Below, in pieces: positions 12,269 through 26,609 of a DNA stretch of 64,000 nucleotides (the first letter of the stretch is position 1; every line of letters starts with the position of its first letter). Origin of the DNA: Coriolopsis trogii (Eukaryota; Basidiomycota; Agaricomycetes; Polyporales; Polyporaceae). Position numbers and translations under genes: made by a program. The stretch spans positions 2,852,001 to 2,916,000 of the forward strand of contig JAHYIO010000033.1 of NCBI GenBank assembly GCA_020543525.1, given 5' to 3'. The notes beneath the pieces are model-generated. The model did no database searches. It was given only the letters and a program-made list of their open reading frames with translations, and was not told the origin of the DNA.

Positions 12269-12456
12269 ACTATGCCCTCAACTTCCTCATATGTAGTGGA
12301 TTCAATTAGGTCAGGCAGCCAGTGATATCTGAACCTTCGCAAGATGACAGCTTTTCTCTATTCCAGTAGAGGTAGTCGAACGAGCAAAACCCCCAGGCCG
12401 CACAATTGATGATTGCAACGCTCTCAATTCCTCAGAATCACCCACCCCAACTTCTA

Positions 12457-14180
12457 TTAGACGTCTGCGTCTTCGTCAGCATTTGAGAGCTCCAGCGAGC
12501 CCCCAAGAGAGCCGACGATGCGGTCAAAGTGAAGCGAGCTGGTACTCGCACCCGGCGCGCCCAGGCTGCCAGTCGTCGAGCCTCCCTGCAGCATGCGCAC
12601 GTTGGCCTGTTGGAGATTGAGGAGAAAACGGCCGACAAGGACGGCGTTCATCCTAGACGAGCAGACAATGGACGTGAGCGAAAGCAGAAGGATGTAAGTA
12701 TATGGTCGTTGAGAGGGGACGACATGGTCATGAGGGGGGCCGGCGATGTGTATGAGGGGACGTACGGTTCGACAAGGTTGACAAAAGCGCTGATGCTCTG
12801 GTCGTTTGCGAATGTCTGTGCAGGTTCGTATTCAGCTGTCAGCGGAAACTTGCACAAGAGTAGAAGTGTGTGTGTGGGTGCTCACCGAGCGTATGGAAAA
12901 TGCGAGATGTAGAGTGTTCAGGGCTAGGAGACAGCTATCGAAGGCAGCGTGGAACGTAGCCGATGTGAATCGACTGGTAGACGCGTTCGATGTGTACGTA
13001 CATGAAGTAGATCGTACCTATAGCGGAGTGTTAATTGTAGCGCGATAGGTGAGGGTAACAATCAGTACTCACCGTCCCTCAGGAGCAACAGGGACAGAGA
13101 GGGCTTCACAGTGTGTCCTCCAAGCGCGGCAAATCTTGTGGATTGGTAGGTCGCAATCCATGTTACCGCAAGGACGATGACGTCTGCCAGGATGAGCGAG
13201 CCGCGCGAAATGACGGTGACTGGTCGCTGGATTAGCATAGCATAGGATACTCCTTGCGCAGGAGGAACTCACAACTATAGAATTATTCTCAGCATGCCAA
13301 CAGTCGGCAGGTCCGTCACAGACGAGGTTCCTAGTACGCACCGTATGGAGACATTGGCCGGTTCGGCAATGTTCAATACACATCCCCAAACACGATCAAT
13401 CAGAACGCCTTCGTACCAATGGTAGTCCGCCTGAGCAGAGAGATCAGGATCCGATGGAACAACGAAGAGATGTGTAACTTGCGAGATTGACGCCTATTGG
13501 GACCACAGACAGTAGGAATACGGACGTTGAAAGGGTATAATTGCGGGCACTGAGTGCAAAGACTCGTAGTGCTGAGAATACTGCGAGCATATTGTATGAG
13601 CATCGTCGACCATGAATGGTACTGAGATTTGGGCGGGGAGCAATAGAAGGGACACTCACCTGCCCATGGTAGGTATAGGAGGATCTCAACGACTCGTGAG
13701 CTATTACTGAATCCCGAACAGCTTTACGTGACAACAGGAGTCAATGAGACGTACAGGAGCGTCTGTCAGTGATGCTCACCTCTACGGGAGGAGTCAGCCA
13801 TGCAGTAGGTGAATGTGGCTGAGCCGAAACGAGCTTACCAGTTGATTGAAAGTGAGATTGTTGAATAGACGGGATATATTGTACAGAAGTACAACGTATC
13901 GGTTGACCAAGAAGATTGCGGATGCCATAGTCAGTCTTCGTTTCCAAAAGTAATCGACCTCGCCTCTGATAGTGATAATGTACTCGAATATTGATAGAGC
14001 TACTGTTCAAGTCAGCAGAGGGAAGCACGCTGAAAGTTGCGGCAGGACGTGCGCACCTAGGGAAACCATTCCCATACAGTTCTCAACAACGCTTGACCAA
14101 GATCAATGTCAGACAAGCGGTACTAGTGGAACGACTCACAAATCTTCATGGATCTCGATAGATTCAGTGTCGTCGGCCAT
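12457..14180 (-). CDS. DUF6533 family multipass membrane protein, copy B
   Basis: Paralog of copy A on the opposite strand. The start MADDTESIEIHEDL (ATG at 14178-14180) is followed by an intron and a small exon VVENCMGMVSL. Then comes the signature EYIITIRGEVDYFWKRR with FLVNRYVVLLYNIS, and NNLTFNQL. The next exons read VVEILLYLPWA, then VFSALRVFALSARNYTL and VFLLSVVPIGVNL. Near the end, SISAFVNLVEPY precedes the final exon RMNAVLVGRFLLNLQQAN, and the gene stops at 12457-12459. The last-exon sequence and the intron layout closely match copy A, so the two arose by an inverted duplication. The protein is an integral membrane protein of unknown role. Copy B lacks the long acidic tail of copy A and ends 10-15 residues after GSLGGSLELS. 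Confidence 0.8.
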
Positions 14181-15318
14181 TGTCAATGTAGTCTAGTGCA
14201 CGTGCGGAATAGATAGAGGACGTGGCCATTATATAGGCCGCGCACAGAACTCGATGAGTGGAGCTCAGAATTCAGCCAGGTAAAGTTGGACGACAGGGAC
14301 AGACACTGCACTATAAATCTAGATGTAAAGATGGGTTCTTCAGATGAAACGAGGTTGGTGTGGGGACATTGAAGTCGTCTATCGAGGATATGGTCGTCAA
14401 TAGTGTTGTTGACTACGCCATGAACAGTTCTAATCTTTAGCTGTAACGCACCAGGGCTATTGAAGGCGCATCTCTGGCTGTTCCGTGAGTGATCTGATGG
14501 GACATATAGTCAGAGACAGGGGCAGAGAATACGATGAGCTGGTAGCGCGATGTCGCTCAAGTAATCTACAATCTGCTCAACTGTCATAGTGCGCAAATAT
14601 AGCGGTGACATTAGTCAGTTCTTTTTGCAGCTGCACCTCAGCTGGCTGCACAGCAAGGCAGAGAAGGACAGTGCAAGTCATCAGCACTGATTACCAGTGT
14701 GAATGACAGACCATTGGATGGCGTTGATAGACAATCGTCGAGAGGAACCATACGACGAACTGGTATGACGTCGCCCTGGCATTTGCATAGATTGCATTTG
14801 TAGGCGTCCTCCTAGGAGAGCATTGCCAGCAAAGTATGATGCCAGAGAAGTTGGCGTTTCTGTTCATGGAGAGCGCGTCGGCGAGTTCAGGTATTTTGAA
14901 TGTCTACTAATGACCAATGTCAGGACGTCATGAGCCATGCCAATGGAGGCTTCTTGAGATGTAACTGCTCGATATGAAGTTGAGCGTACCGCTAACTGAC
15001 AAATGTACGGGACAAGCGACATACCTACAGAGTTTCGCGGAGTATCTGCCAGATCGAACCGCGTCGTGACTTCCTCCGTCAGTCGAGGATATGTGTCTCC
15101 GACTTTGCCATTCCCTGACGCCTTGGACAGTCTCAACAGATGAAGTTCAATAGTATGACAGGGTATGTTCTGAGTTGTCGTTGTGGTCTATGGATGGCTT
15201 CGGAAGGGAATCGGAGTTACATCGTGTGAAGTCGGGATGTCAGGTTCGCACGAGCAAGGCGCCGACGGTGAGGTGGTCGCTGTGCTCGACGACCGCCAAC
15301 ACCTCACCCTCATCGTCC
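14181..15318. other. 1.1-kb stretch without a confident gene
   Basis: I find no complete gene here. On the + strand near 14708-14830, fragments such as HWMALIDNRREEPYDEL and then, in another frame, WYDVALAFA and AFVGVLLGEH look like a decayed membrane-protein gene. A consensus branch point TACTAATGAC lies near 14905. On the - strand an open frame at 14864-15136 has no recognisable domain. The promoters of DUF6533 copy B (leftward) and ATP4 (rightward) must lie within this stretch. Confidence 0.4.
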
Positions 15319-16694
15319 ATGGCGTCCAGGATTGCCGTCTCCTCCCTCCGCGCCGCAGGTAGTCTCTCCGCATTGAACTACGAGTGTGTTTGCTCATCTC
15401 CTCCTCTCTAGCCTCCCGCGTCAGGCCACAGGCCGTCTCCGCCGTGCCTCGGGTGCTCGCCGCGTGAGTCGAGTATCTCCCGCTTTTTTTTCTACGACGT
15501 ATCTCTGACACGATGTCCTATCACTCTGGTCGAACATTGTCAGCCGTGGCATGGCGAGCTCTTCGAAGCCTCCACCGGAAGAGCGCGCCGCGGAGATCAT
15601 CAACAGCCTCCCTTCCTCCCCCAACCTCGTCACGAAAACTGGCTCGGTCATCCTTGGCACGGGTCTCCTCGCCACCGCTATCTCTCAGGAGCTCTATGTT
15701 GTCAACGAGGAGACTGTCATCGCTGCCGGCTTCTTCATCCTCATTTCCTTCATTTACAAGGTACGCGTTCAATTTGTTCCCGCCAGCCCATGGGTGTCGA
15801 GTGTGCGCAACACGGAGTTCTCCTGGGTACAGGGTATAAGGAAATCAGAAATGGCGAGGAGAAAGAGGCGTGTTATTGAGGGAAAGCACCGCGTCATTCC
15901 ACTCAATCCGCACCATGCTCTCCATGGGCGCTATAATCAGGCCGGTTTATAGCGGCTCATAGGACCCATAGCGTCGTCTGGAGGTTTGCCGGTTTCTCAA
16001 TGCTAACGTTTTCTCTTCCTCGCATAGGCCGTGAAGGAGCCCTACAGGGACTGGGCGGAGGGTCACATCAAGCGTATCCGTGACATCCTCAACGCGTCTC
16101 GTGCCGAGCACACCCAGGTCGTCAAGGACCGCATCCAGTCTGTTGAGCAGATGAAGGATGTTGTTTCTGTTACCGAGGGTCTCTTTGCGCTTTCGAAGGT
16201 GCGTCGCGTTCTATTGCTTTCAATCTCCTACCCTCCCTCGAGAGGTTTACCAACCACGCACGTCCATCCGCCATCACCATCTACAACTACGATGTCATCC
16301 ACGACGTGTATCATTCCAGTATTGCTTTGTATACGACTTGGAACTCGATACTCATCCTGCTTTCACAACAGGAGACCGCGCAGCTCGAGTCCGAGGCGTT
16401 CGTCCAGCGCCAGAAGGTCGCCCTTGCCTCTGAGGTGAAGGCCGTCCTCGACAGCTGGGTCCGTTTCGAGCAGCAGGCGAAGGAGAGCGAGCAGCAAGAG
16501 CTTGTTAAGAGCGTCATCGACTCGGTGCTGAAGAGCCTCAACAACGAGAAGACGCAAAAGGACATCCTCACCAGCGCGCTTGCTGAGATTGAGCGTACGT
16601 GCATCTTCTTCAGCCTACTTATGCTGAACGTTTTGCGGCGGGTGTTCATGGTGTCCTTGATGTCACAGAGCTCGTCAAGAACAAGGCCATCTAG
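15319..16694 (+). CDS. ATP4: Mitochondrial F1Fo ATP synthase subunit 4 (subunit b)
   Basis: Peripheral-stalk subunit b of the mitochondrial ATP synthase, anchored in the inner membrane and clamping F1 to Fo. The ATG at 15319 opens a 14-residue exon (MASRIAVSSLRAA), followed by a second short exon rich in Arg and Ala. Together they form a typical presequence with a likely cleavage site near RGM|ASSSK. The mature region has LPSSPNLVTKTGSVILGTGL, two hydrophobic stretches around LATAISQELYVV and AAGFFILISFIYK, then a long charged helix (VKEPYRDWAEGHIKRI, ALASEVKAVLDSWVRFEQQ). The last exon is tiny and ends LVKNKAI, stop at 16692-16694. The six-exon structure spliced with GT-AG boundaries gives about 245 residues, the usual family size. 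This is a single-copy housekeeping gene. Confidence 0.95.
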
Positions 16695-17542
16695 AGTACT
16701 ACCAAAGTCGGCGACTTCTTGTATGCGCAGTAGACTAGTTCGTAATGAACTGCTCATGAACTATCTCGGCATGCGGGCCTTCGCGTGCCTGTGCGCCTTT
16801 ACCGTATGAAATGATGTGATCCTCGACGTTGTTCGTTCAAGCCATACACAGGTAATGAAGAGACTCGGCGGCACGTCGCATCGGTGGCTGTGCCTACGAT
16901 ATGTGGCTGTGCCATCTCATCTACGGCCCGCTTCAAGTGCATCTTGCTCGGGCGACCTGTAGTGACGAGTGGCAGCCAAACATCTCATGAAAGGCAGTAG
17001 GTAAATACAAGAAGACCCGATGCTGTTGGTACATGTCTCTGGTTGAGATTCCTCTACAAGAAAGAGGATTGAACGCATACAACTCCGATTGTCGCCGCCA
17101 CAAGGACGAGCGAGCCGCGCAACGGCTGTTCCTGGAATTCGGGAAGGACCTGCTCTCAATCCACGTTTACACTGGGCTGCTCGAAATGGCTCTGTGAGTG
17201 TACCACAGCCACTGGGTATCTTATATCGCAGCATCTTCATCCAAGGACCAACGAGCCTTTCGCTCGACCCCCCTTGACCCCCCCTCTCTTTGTCGTCCGC
17301 TCTCTTAAATTCGCTGGCACCCCGTTGTCGCCGCCACCTCCGCGCTTGCCCACCTTGTTCCTGCACTGTCTGCACGCGCCACTGCCTCAACAATTGGACA
17401 CTCTTCATCAGCATATTCGTAAAACCGGCAGAGTTCCTGTCTGCACACTCGTTCTAGAGCGCACGCCTTCGCGACTCACATCCAAGCCCCTTTCTTCAGC
17501 AGCGCTCACCTTGCCTGCTTACGGCGCTCCAAACTACCACTC
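16695..17542. promoter_or_regulatory. ATP4 3' end and upstream region of the Rad53-like kinase
   Basis: No gene is seen. The segment 17265-17400 is strongly pyrimidine-biased on the + strand (runs of C and CT just before the kinase ATG at 17543). This is typical of core promoters of fungal housekeeping genes that lack a TATA box. I see no specific factor site I can defend. Confidence 0.4.
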
Positions 17543-20359
<2,817 letters not shown>

Positions 20360-20768
20360 GCAGACTGCCTATTCTCGTTGCCCCGTGCAATACCCGGTGA
20401 TGGAGCTGCAAAGCGGGATATGGCCCATGCTGCAGCATCCTCCCTGCTTGTGTCCATCCGAGCTTTCGTGCTGTTCGATGTTCAACTTACCATTTGTGTT
20501 ATCGGACGTTGTTCATGTTACTAGTTTTCGTGCTGTCGTCGTGTATCTTTGTCTCTACTGTCAACTTCTTCAGTGTTCACCTCTCCACTGCTCATGACAG
20601 TCTTCAACAGCATCACTCCTGAGATCGACACATCAAAACCGAAGACAGCGTCAAGAAAAACGAAAGAGAAATATATATACACAAGATTATCCTCGAGTAC
20701 TATTATCCGTACCAAGAACGCGATATCAAAAAGGTCCATGCTCATGCAACCGCTCAAGTCGCCATGCT
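20360..20768. other. Convergent 3' region, kinase and laccase
   Basis: A 409-bp tail-to-tail interval. It holds the 3' untranslated regions of the kinase (+) and the laccase (-); no gene is visible. Open frames here on either strand read through the last laccase intron and are not real exons. Confidence 0.5.
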
Positions 20769-23064
20769 TCACGGGTTCTCCGCGTAGTAGGTCGGGCAGA
20801 GCTCCTTCCAAGAGCCTGTAAAGAAGAACAGGTGAGCACTCGATTGACAAGGGAAGGGCCGCAAAATAGGCACGTACTGGGCACAGGGTTCACAAAGGCC
20901 GTGTCCTTTGGATCCTCAGCGAACACAACAGCGAGGCCGGCGTTCAAGTGGAAGTCGATGTGGCAGTGCAGGAACCACGGGCCCGGGTTGTCCGTCTGTA
21001 TCAGAGGCGGTTAGTCAGCCTCTCCATGCAGCAATACCGCCCTCGAAAGAGAGTGCGTGAAGAAGGGGAGGAAGACGCACGAAGAAGCGGATGGTGACGT
21101 TGTCGGTCGAATCGCCGATGCTCACGGTGTCGCGCAGGACGGGGTTCTTGTAGTTGTAAACGCTGCTCCCTGCGCTGCGGACTACGGAGAAGGCGTGCTG
21201 GGGGACGCGCGCAGAGTCAGCGTCCAGCGTCCGTTGTATTTGGACAGAGCGACGACGCGCGGAAATGACTCACCCCGTGCAAGTGGAACGGATGGGGACC
21301 GCCGAGGACGCCTCCCGGAATAGAGAGCTCGACAGATTGGTTGGGCGGCAGGGTGTACACGACCCCTGGCGGCAGCAGGGACTGTGCAGAGTAGTTACCG
21401 CTGAGAATCTGGAGGAGAACCGGGATGTCTGGGGGGATGAAGGGAGAGCCGTTGACCAAGAACAAGCCTGCATTGACATCCTGGAATCAAGTGTCAGCCT
21501 AAGGTCTCCAAGCAAAGACACGCAAGGGTTTGCGACGTACAACACCGAGCTCAAGGTTGATGTTCACGTCGGCGCCGCCAGGGTGCGGCTTTCCGGGCTG
21601 GTGAATGAGGTGAATGGGTGAGTGACGCTGAGGTCTCGAACATTGTGACTTACGACAGCCTGCTTTGTCAACGGGTGCAGGTTAGTCTCCAACAGCGGCT
21701 TTTTGCTCGGCGTCTGGGTCGTGTTCGGCTCTGCGACCGGTGCGCCCTTGTAGCGGAGGATGGCAGAGTTGATCCCGTTTTCGAACCCGACAAAGTTTGC
21801 GTGATTTGGGTTTGCACGGATCCAGTAGTTACCCTTTGGCTGATTCGCTTCGAGCTGCCGCCGTGATTTAGCCGTCACAGTTCCTTGTTCCAGCAACGAC
21901 ACTCAATAACGTACCACGAAGGAGTAGCGCTGCGCAGCAAAGATATCGAGCTGGTCGACCTTCAGCGGCTGGGTGTTCACACCGTCGGCTTCGATGATGG
22001 TCATGTCGTGACCATCGATGGAGAATGTGAAGAACGGATCACACGAGAGACTTGCCAGGCGGAAGCGGTACCTGTCGAAGGAAGTTCGCAGTCAATATCC
22101 GACGATAGTCGGCGCTCGAGCGACTAAAGCTTACCGCTTTCCATGCTCCACGGTAATCACAGCCAGCTCGGAGGTAGGATCGCCTCCCCAGCGGCCCAAG
22201 CCGTTTATGAGCGTACTGTCTGATTGGCTGCATGGTGTGTGAGACGACCAGGTTAGGCTGAGAAGATGATGAGGTACATACGGTGGGACTGGGACGCTCG
22301 CAGCAGCAACATGGTACCAGTCAGAAAGAGTGATCACCGTGCTATCTTTAAACAATCATAAGTCTCGCATATAAGCTCGTACGATCCACTGTATCACTCA
22401 CCATCATCAACATCGTACAGATGCTTCTGAGGGTCGTGGGGATCGTAGACGACAATCGGACCACGGAGACCATCGCAGTACTGCAGACCGAAGTGGCTGT
22501 GATACCAGTAGGTACCTGTCCGACAGTGGTGAGGAGGGCCTGGTGCATATACCGGCAGTTAATCCACGCACCTGACTGGTCTGGAACACGGAAGTTGTAG
22601 AGGAAGTTGTGTCCAGAGCTGATGGGGCACTGCGTGACAAACGCCGGACCGTCGGCCCAATTGGTAGTATGCTGGAACAACCCATGCCAATGCTATGGTG
22701 TGGTTCTTATGGTCAACGATCAATAACGTGCTCTGGCTTGGGTGGACTCACGATGCTTGTTGGCGTCAACATAGTCGTATTGGTCAGGTCGTCGTAGACA
22801 TCGATTAGGAAGCGATCTCCCTACAGAGGGAATATGTGAGTCGAAAGCAGGGTCTCCGGGTCGAGGGTTCCATACCGTTTTTCCCGTAATGAGGGGACCG
22901 GGGAAGGTTCCCCCAGCGAGGATGGTGTCGCGAGGGTACCCATCGGGCGCGATGACCTTGTTCACAATGTGCAGATCAGTCTTGGGGCCGATCGCTCCCC
23001 ATGCCGTCCCGAGAAGGCCAAGGAGGGCGAGGACGTTCCCAAGGCGAGTGCGAGTGTGCAACAT
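20769..23064 (-). CDS. Secreted laccase (multicopper oxidase)
   Basis: Extracellular copper enzyme that oxidises phenols and lignin-related aromatics with reduction of O2 to water. The ATG at 23062-23064 gives a signal peptide ([16 protein letters not shown]) and a mature start [12 protein letters not shown] typical of white-rot laccases. All four copper signatures are present across about ten exons: [48 protein letters not shown] (across an intron); and [17 protein letters not shown]. The residue ten after the T1 cysteine is Leu, the axial position. The final mini-exon encodes [14 protein letters not shown] and stops at 20769-20771, the normal laccase end. Several NxT/NxS sites suggest glycosylation. 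The protein is about 520 residues, full length with nothing broken. It has no laccase neighbour in the window. Confidence 0.96.
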
Positions 23065-23139
23065 GCTGTAGAGAAGGACCTGTGCTTCACGTTGCGGAGT
23101 CGCAGTGAAGTGAGGGACATGGGGAGTTCAAGACGCACC

Positions 23140-23145
23140 TTTATA
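23140..23145 (-). promoter_or_regulatory. TATA box of the laccase gene
   Basis: TATAAA on the minus strand lies about 75 bp upstream of the laccase ATG, a normal spacing for strongly regulated secreted-enzyme genes in fungi. It is assigned by motif and position only. Confidence 0.6.
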
Positions 23146-24203
23146 CAAGAAACGCGTCGCAGCTTGTGCGCCACCTGTCCCGCGGTCGCGGCGCATATCT
23201 GCCAACGTCTGGGAAGACCACAAGCCCGAGCCCAGTCATTTCGGCGAGGGCGTCAGTCTGAAATGGCACGACCGCCGGTGAAAGCATCGAGCGATTCGCC
23301 TCCAGCGCCGCCACTTGTTGGCGCAATATCCATATTGGGTGGTGCATCACTGGAATCGCTCTGCAACGCGCTTCGCTCAGATACCTAGGATAGGTATAGC
23401 ACGGCGACGCTGATAGTGAAGCCCCGTTATATGCGGCCTGTGCGCGTAACCGTCGATGCGCGTTCCTTCCTGGTCCGTGAGTCTAAAGCAAGTGTGCTAC
23501 GGACTGTCCAAGCACTGCTCATTGCGCGGATATATGGCACTACTCCATGTGATTATGGTCGGTGGCGGAGACTGGGCCTATTCCAGCCCGTCACTCGCAG
23601 TTCAAGTGGACATAGGGTGGATGGGAAGAACTCACCTTCGCCGTGATGCGGAGGCACTCCGAGTATGGGTGAGCGCACAACATGTCTACTACGAATGACG
23701 CGTGGACCCTGGTCATCTGAGTTCCGTCCTGTGTGAAGCGGAATGGAGGTCCTAACGAGGCAATTGTGCGGTGTCATGAATTGGACTTGGCCGTAGATGA
23801 ACACTGACGCGTCATAGCGGGCGCCCGGCCTACTGAGAAGGGCGGTCCGTTCATCGCGCATCCGGGCGACTAGAGCGGTCCTCGTAAGGAGCGGTATGTC
23901 TGTGGCGGATGGATTGGACACAGCGCACCCGGGTCACTGACTTCGCTGGGCGAGGCTTAGCTTGCACATGCCGCACTGTTCACACGGTGCATCTTTGCAA
24001 AACTGGCCCAAGTGTACGCCTCAGAGGCGGTGGAACGTAACATCGCATTCGTGCCTGGACTGCTGCTACAGATGATGTACAAGCACATCCTGGCAACCAA
24101 GAGGACGTTAAGCTCGGTAACTGTGAGAGTGAATAAGCCTTCGCTTGGTTTGCGCACCTTCTCCCATATCGTACGATCATACGCTATATACCAAATAAGC
24201 CGC
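23146..24203. other. Laccase upstream region and RPC25 3' flank, no gene seen
   Basis: About 1.06 kb. Open frames on both strands (for example 23553-23921 on the - strand) have no recognisable domain and no supporting splice structure. Regulatory sequences for the laccase should lie in the part next to 23.1-23.6 kb; I did not find a convincing metal- or xenobiotic-response cluster by eye. Confidence 0.4.
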
Positions 24204-25149
24204 TCAGCCCTCATCAATCGTTTCGACACTAGCATTCTTCCACCACGATGTCGGACCCAGGCCTTGCTCCGACATGGAACACTGTCAGGGATGCGTTAGT
24301 ACGCCGGGGCAACCGAACACTGAGCCGGATGGATGCAGATGCAGTGGAGCACGCACGGTGATAGTATATGGTGGCCGCCGGCTTTCGCGCGCCTGCTGTA
24401 CACCTTCATGGGCTTTGGGAGGTCCGGGCTCATCATCATGAAACTCATCCGACTCCACTCGGACCCTGACCACGTCGCCGGCATCGATATACATGCGGTC
24501 TGTAAGGGCCGAGTCCAAGAGCTCATGTGAAGATGTTGCCTCCGAGCCAGGCAACCAGAAATGAGCGCGCTCTTTGGAATCGCTGAGCGAGAGTTCAGTC
24601 AACTTCAAACGCGGACCGTAACAAATGTACTCACAACGCGGTCGGCTCAGGCAGGTAGACCAGGGGAACGTATATATCGTCAAAGAAACCTACAGTAACT
24701 GCACAGTCCCGGGTAAGTGGAGGTCGAGACAATAAAGCATAGGTAACTACGGCGGACACCGTCTTCATCTGAAGACTTGACTCGTGCAAGGATCACCTCT
24801 GATGCAAATGGCCGGAATATTGTCAATCGAAATATGACTGTCCAGCAGTTGGTAAGTGCTTCCTCGGTATAGCGGGAGTTGACTCACCGACCTTTGTACC
24901 ACAGACAGCCATCTCCGTACCTGACCTTCCCTTCTCCTACTTCCGCAAGGTCGAAGACGCATATGCACAGGCCAACATCGTGCAGTACCCGGTTTGCGTA
25001 CTTTTTGTTCAACTCGTTCGCGATAGCCTGTTCCGGGGGAAGGCCAAACTGCGCTGGTTGAACGGCCACAGTATCCTGAGGTCTTCGTGAGAAACAAGGC
25101 GCATATAGTGACCGGTATTGTAGACCTTGATCGTCGACAACTGGAACAT
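24204..25149 (-). CDS. RPC25: DNA-directed RNA polymerase III subunit RPC25/RPC8 (Rpb7-like)
   Basis: Stalk subunit of RNA polymerase III, needed for initiation at tRNA and 5S genes; pairs with Rpc17 in the nucleus. The first exon is only eight codons (MFQLSTIK, ATG at 25147-25149), then DTVAVQPAQFGLPPEQAI and NKKYANRVLHDVGLCICVFD, the family N-terminal SHS2-like part. Middle exons give RLTIFRPFASEVILARVKSS and TVGFFDDIYVP, then FDSKERAHFWLPG. The OB-fold end follows: DSALTDRMYIDAGDVVRVRV and PPYTIT. A last exon after an intron with branch point TACTAAC encodes EQGLGPTSWWKNA, stop at 24204-24206. The order and motifs match RPC8/RPC25 throughout. The length is about 210 residues. It is divergent from the RIM2 gene. 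Confidence 0.93.
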
Positions 25150-25455
25150 GGCAGAGAGCTACCTGGTTTGAGGGACAGGGCGCCAAGAAACTCGCAAATC
25201 AGGAATCAGGTAGTGTGTTCTCAAGGCCAGTTGCAGAGCATGAGGAGGTCTAACAGGATTTCATGGAGGGAGGAGGCTGAAGAGGACACTGCAGGGATCT
25301 GAGTTCGGTTCAGAAGATAGGCAATGCGTCTATCTAATCTTATCTATGCGCCAACCTCGCCAAAGATCCAGAAAAGTACACCGACAGCTTACGCTACGCG
25401 CGCGGCATCTCAAACCCCGTCCTCCATCTCCTCCTCCCACCCGCCCCCCAAAAAA
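25150..25455. promoter_or_regulatory. Shared divergent promoter, RPC25 and RIM2
   Basis: A 306-bp interval between two start codons facing away from each other. The RIM2 side has a pyrimidine-rich tract (CTCCTCCCACCCGCCCCCC) directly before the ATG. No TATA box is evident. It probably acts as one bidirectional housekeeping promoter; this is inferred from layout. Confidence 0.5.
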
Positions 25456-26609
25456 ATGGCCGACACCGCACCGCAGCCAACAGAGGGTCCGTCAAAAGGC
25501 AGTTGGCTTCCGGCAAAGTCATGGCATCACTTTGTCGCCGGCGGGTAAGTACTCTCCGAAGCGTAAGCCAGAGCGACGTGTCTGATATCAGCGCAGGCTC
25601 GGTGGCATGTGCGGAGCAATTGTTACAAGTCCATTCGACGTCGTTAAGACTCGTTTGCAGTCCGACCTTTTCCGCACGAAACATAATGTTGTAGTGGAAG
25701 GGAATGGGGTAGCCGCCGTCGCGGTGAGGAGAAATCTGCTATGGCACTTTGTGGAGACTGCGCATATCATCCGGTGCGTCTGCTTGACCTGCGCATCAGA
25801 GTGTGTTCTGACTCTTGGTTTCAAACAGAGATATTTACCGGGAAGAGTCTCCACGCGCGCTCTTCAAGGGTCTTGGCCCCACTCTTGTTGGTGTCATCCC
25901 AGCTCGATCCATCAACTTCTTCACATACGGCAACGGGAAACAAGTCATCGCTCAAAAATTCAACGATGGGCAAGAGAACACCTACGTACATCTCTCTGCC
26001 GCTGCGATAGCAGGCATCGCGACAGGTACCGTGACAAACCCCATCTGGGTCGTAAAGACGCGTCTGCAGCTGGACTCCCATCGACCCGAGATAGCTGGTG
26101 CACGCTCATATCTCGGCGGGTCCATTGCCATGATCAAGAAGATTACGAGGGAACAAGGGGTTCGGGGCTTCTACAAGGGTCTCAGCGCGAGCTATCTGGG
26201 CGTGACGGAGGGGACTATCCAATGGACACTGTACGAGCGTCTAAAGCGCTTAACGGCGCGGACGCAGGGTCAGGGAGGCGCGATGGAGTGGCTCGGTATG
26301 ATTGGCAGCGCAGGGACGGCCAAGTGTGTTGCATCGTTGATCACATATCCACACGAGGTGCGTGCTGTTGCTCTGAAGCACACCTCACGCGCTCAACACA
26401 CGCCGTCGTAGGTTCTCCGGACCCGTTTACGACAACCTCTCGTGAACGGTAAACTCAAGTATACAGGTCTCTACCAGACTTTGCGGCTTGTTATCGCGGA
26501 AGAAGGCGCACGCTCGCTATATGGTGGGCTCAGTGCACATCTGATGCGCGTAATCCCTAATGCCGCCGTCATGTTTTGCATTTATGAGGCTGCGCTCCGG
26601 ATGACATAA
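25456..26609 (+). CDS. RIM2: Mitochondrial pyrimidine nucleotide carrier (RIM2-type, SLC25)
   Basis: Inner-membrane carrier of the SLC25 family. The RIM2 group exchanges pyrimidine nucleotides and is linked to mitochondrial DNA maintenance and iron use. The start at 25456 (MADTAPQPTEG) precedes the first repeat. Three carrier repeats are seen with their signature motifs: SPFDVVKTRLQ near 25633-25665, NPIWVVKTRLQ near 26040-26070 and YPHEVLRTRLRQ split by an intron near 26355-26410. The insertion after the first signature (VVEGNGVAAVAVRR) and the motif pair NPIW/YPHE are characteristic of the RIM2 subgroup. The protein ends VIPNAAVMFCIYEAALRMT, stop at 26607-26609. It has about 330 residues in five exons and nothing broken. 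It is convergent with ARP2. Confidence 0.92.

Noticed and set aside
20521..20850. Hydrophobic C-terminal extension of the laccase
   Set aside because: The open frame reads in the wrong frame past the last intron; the correct final mini-exon gives the standard laccase end with a stop at 20769-20771.
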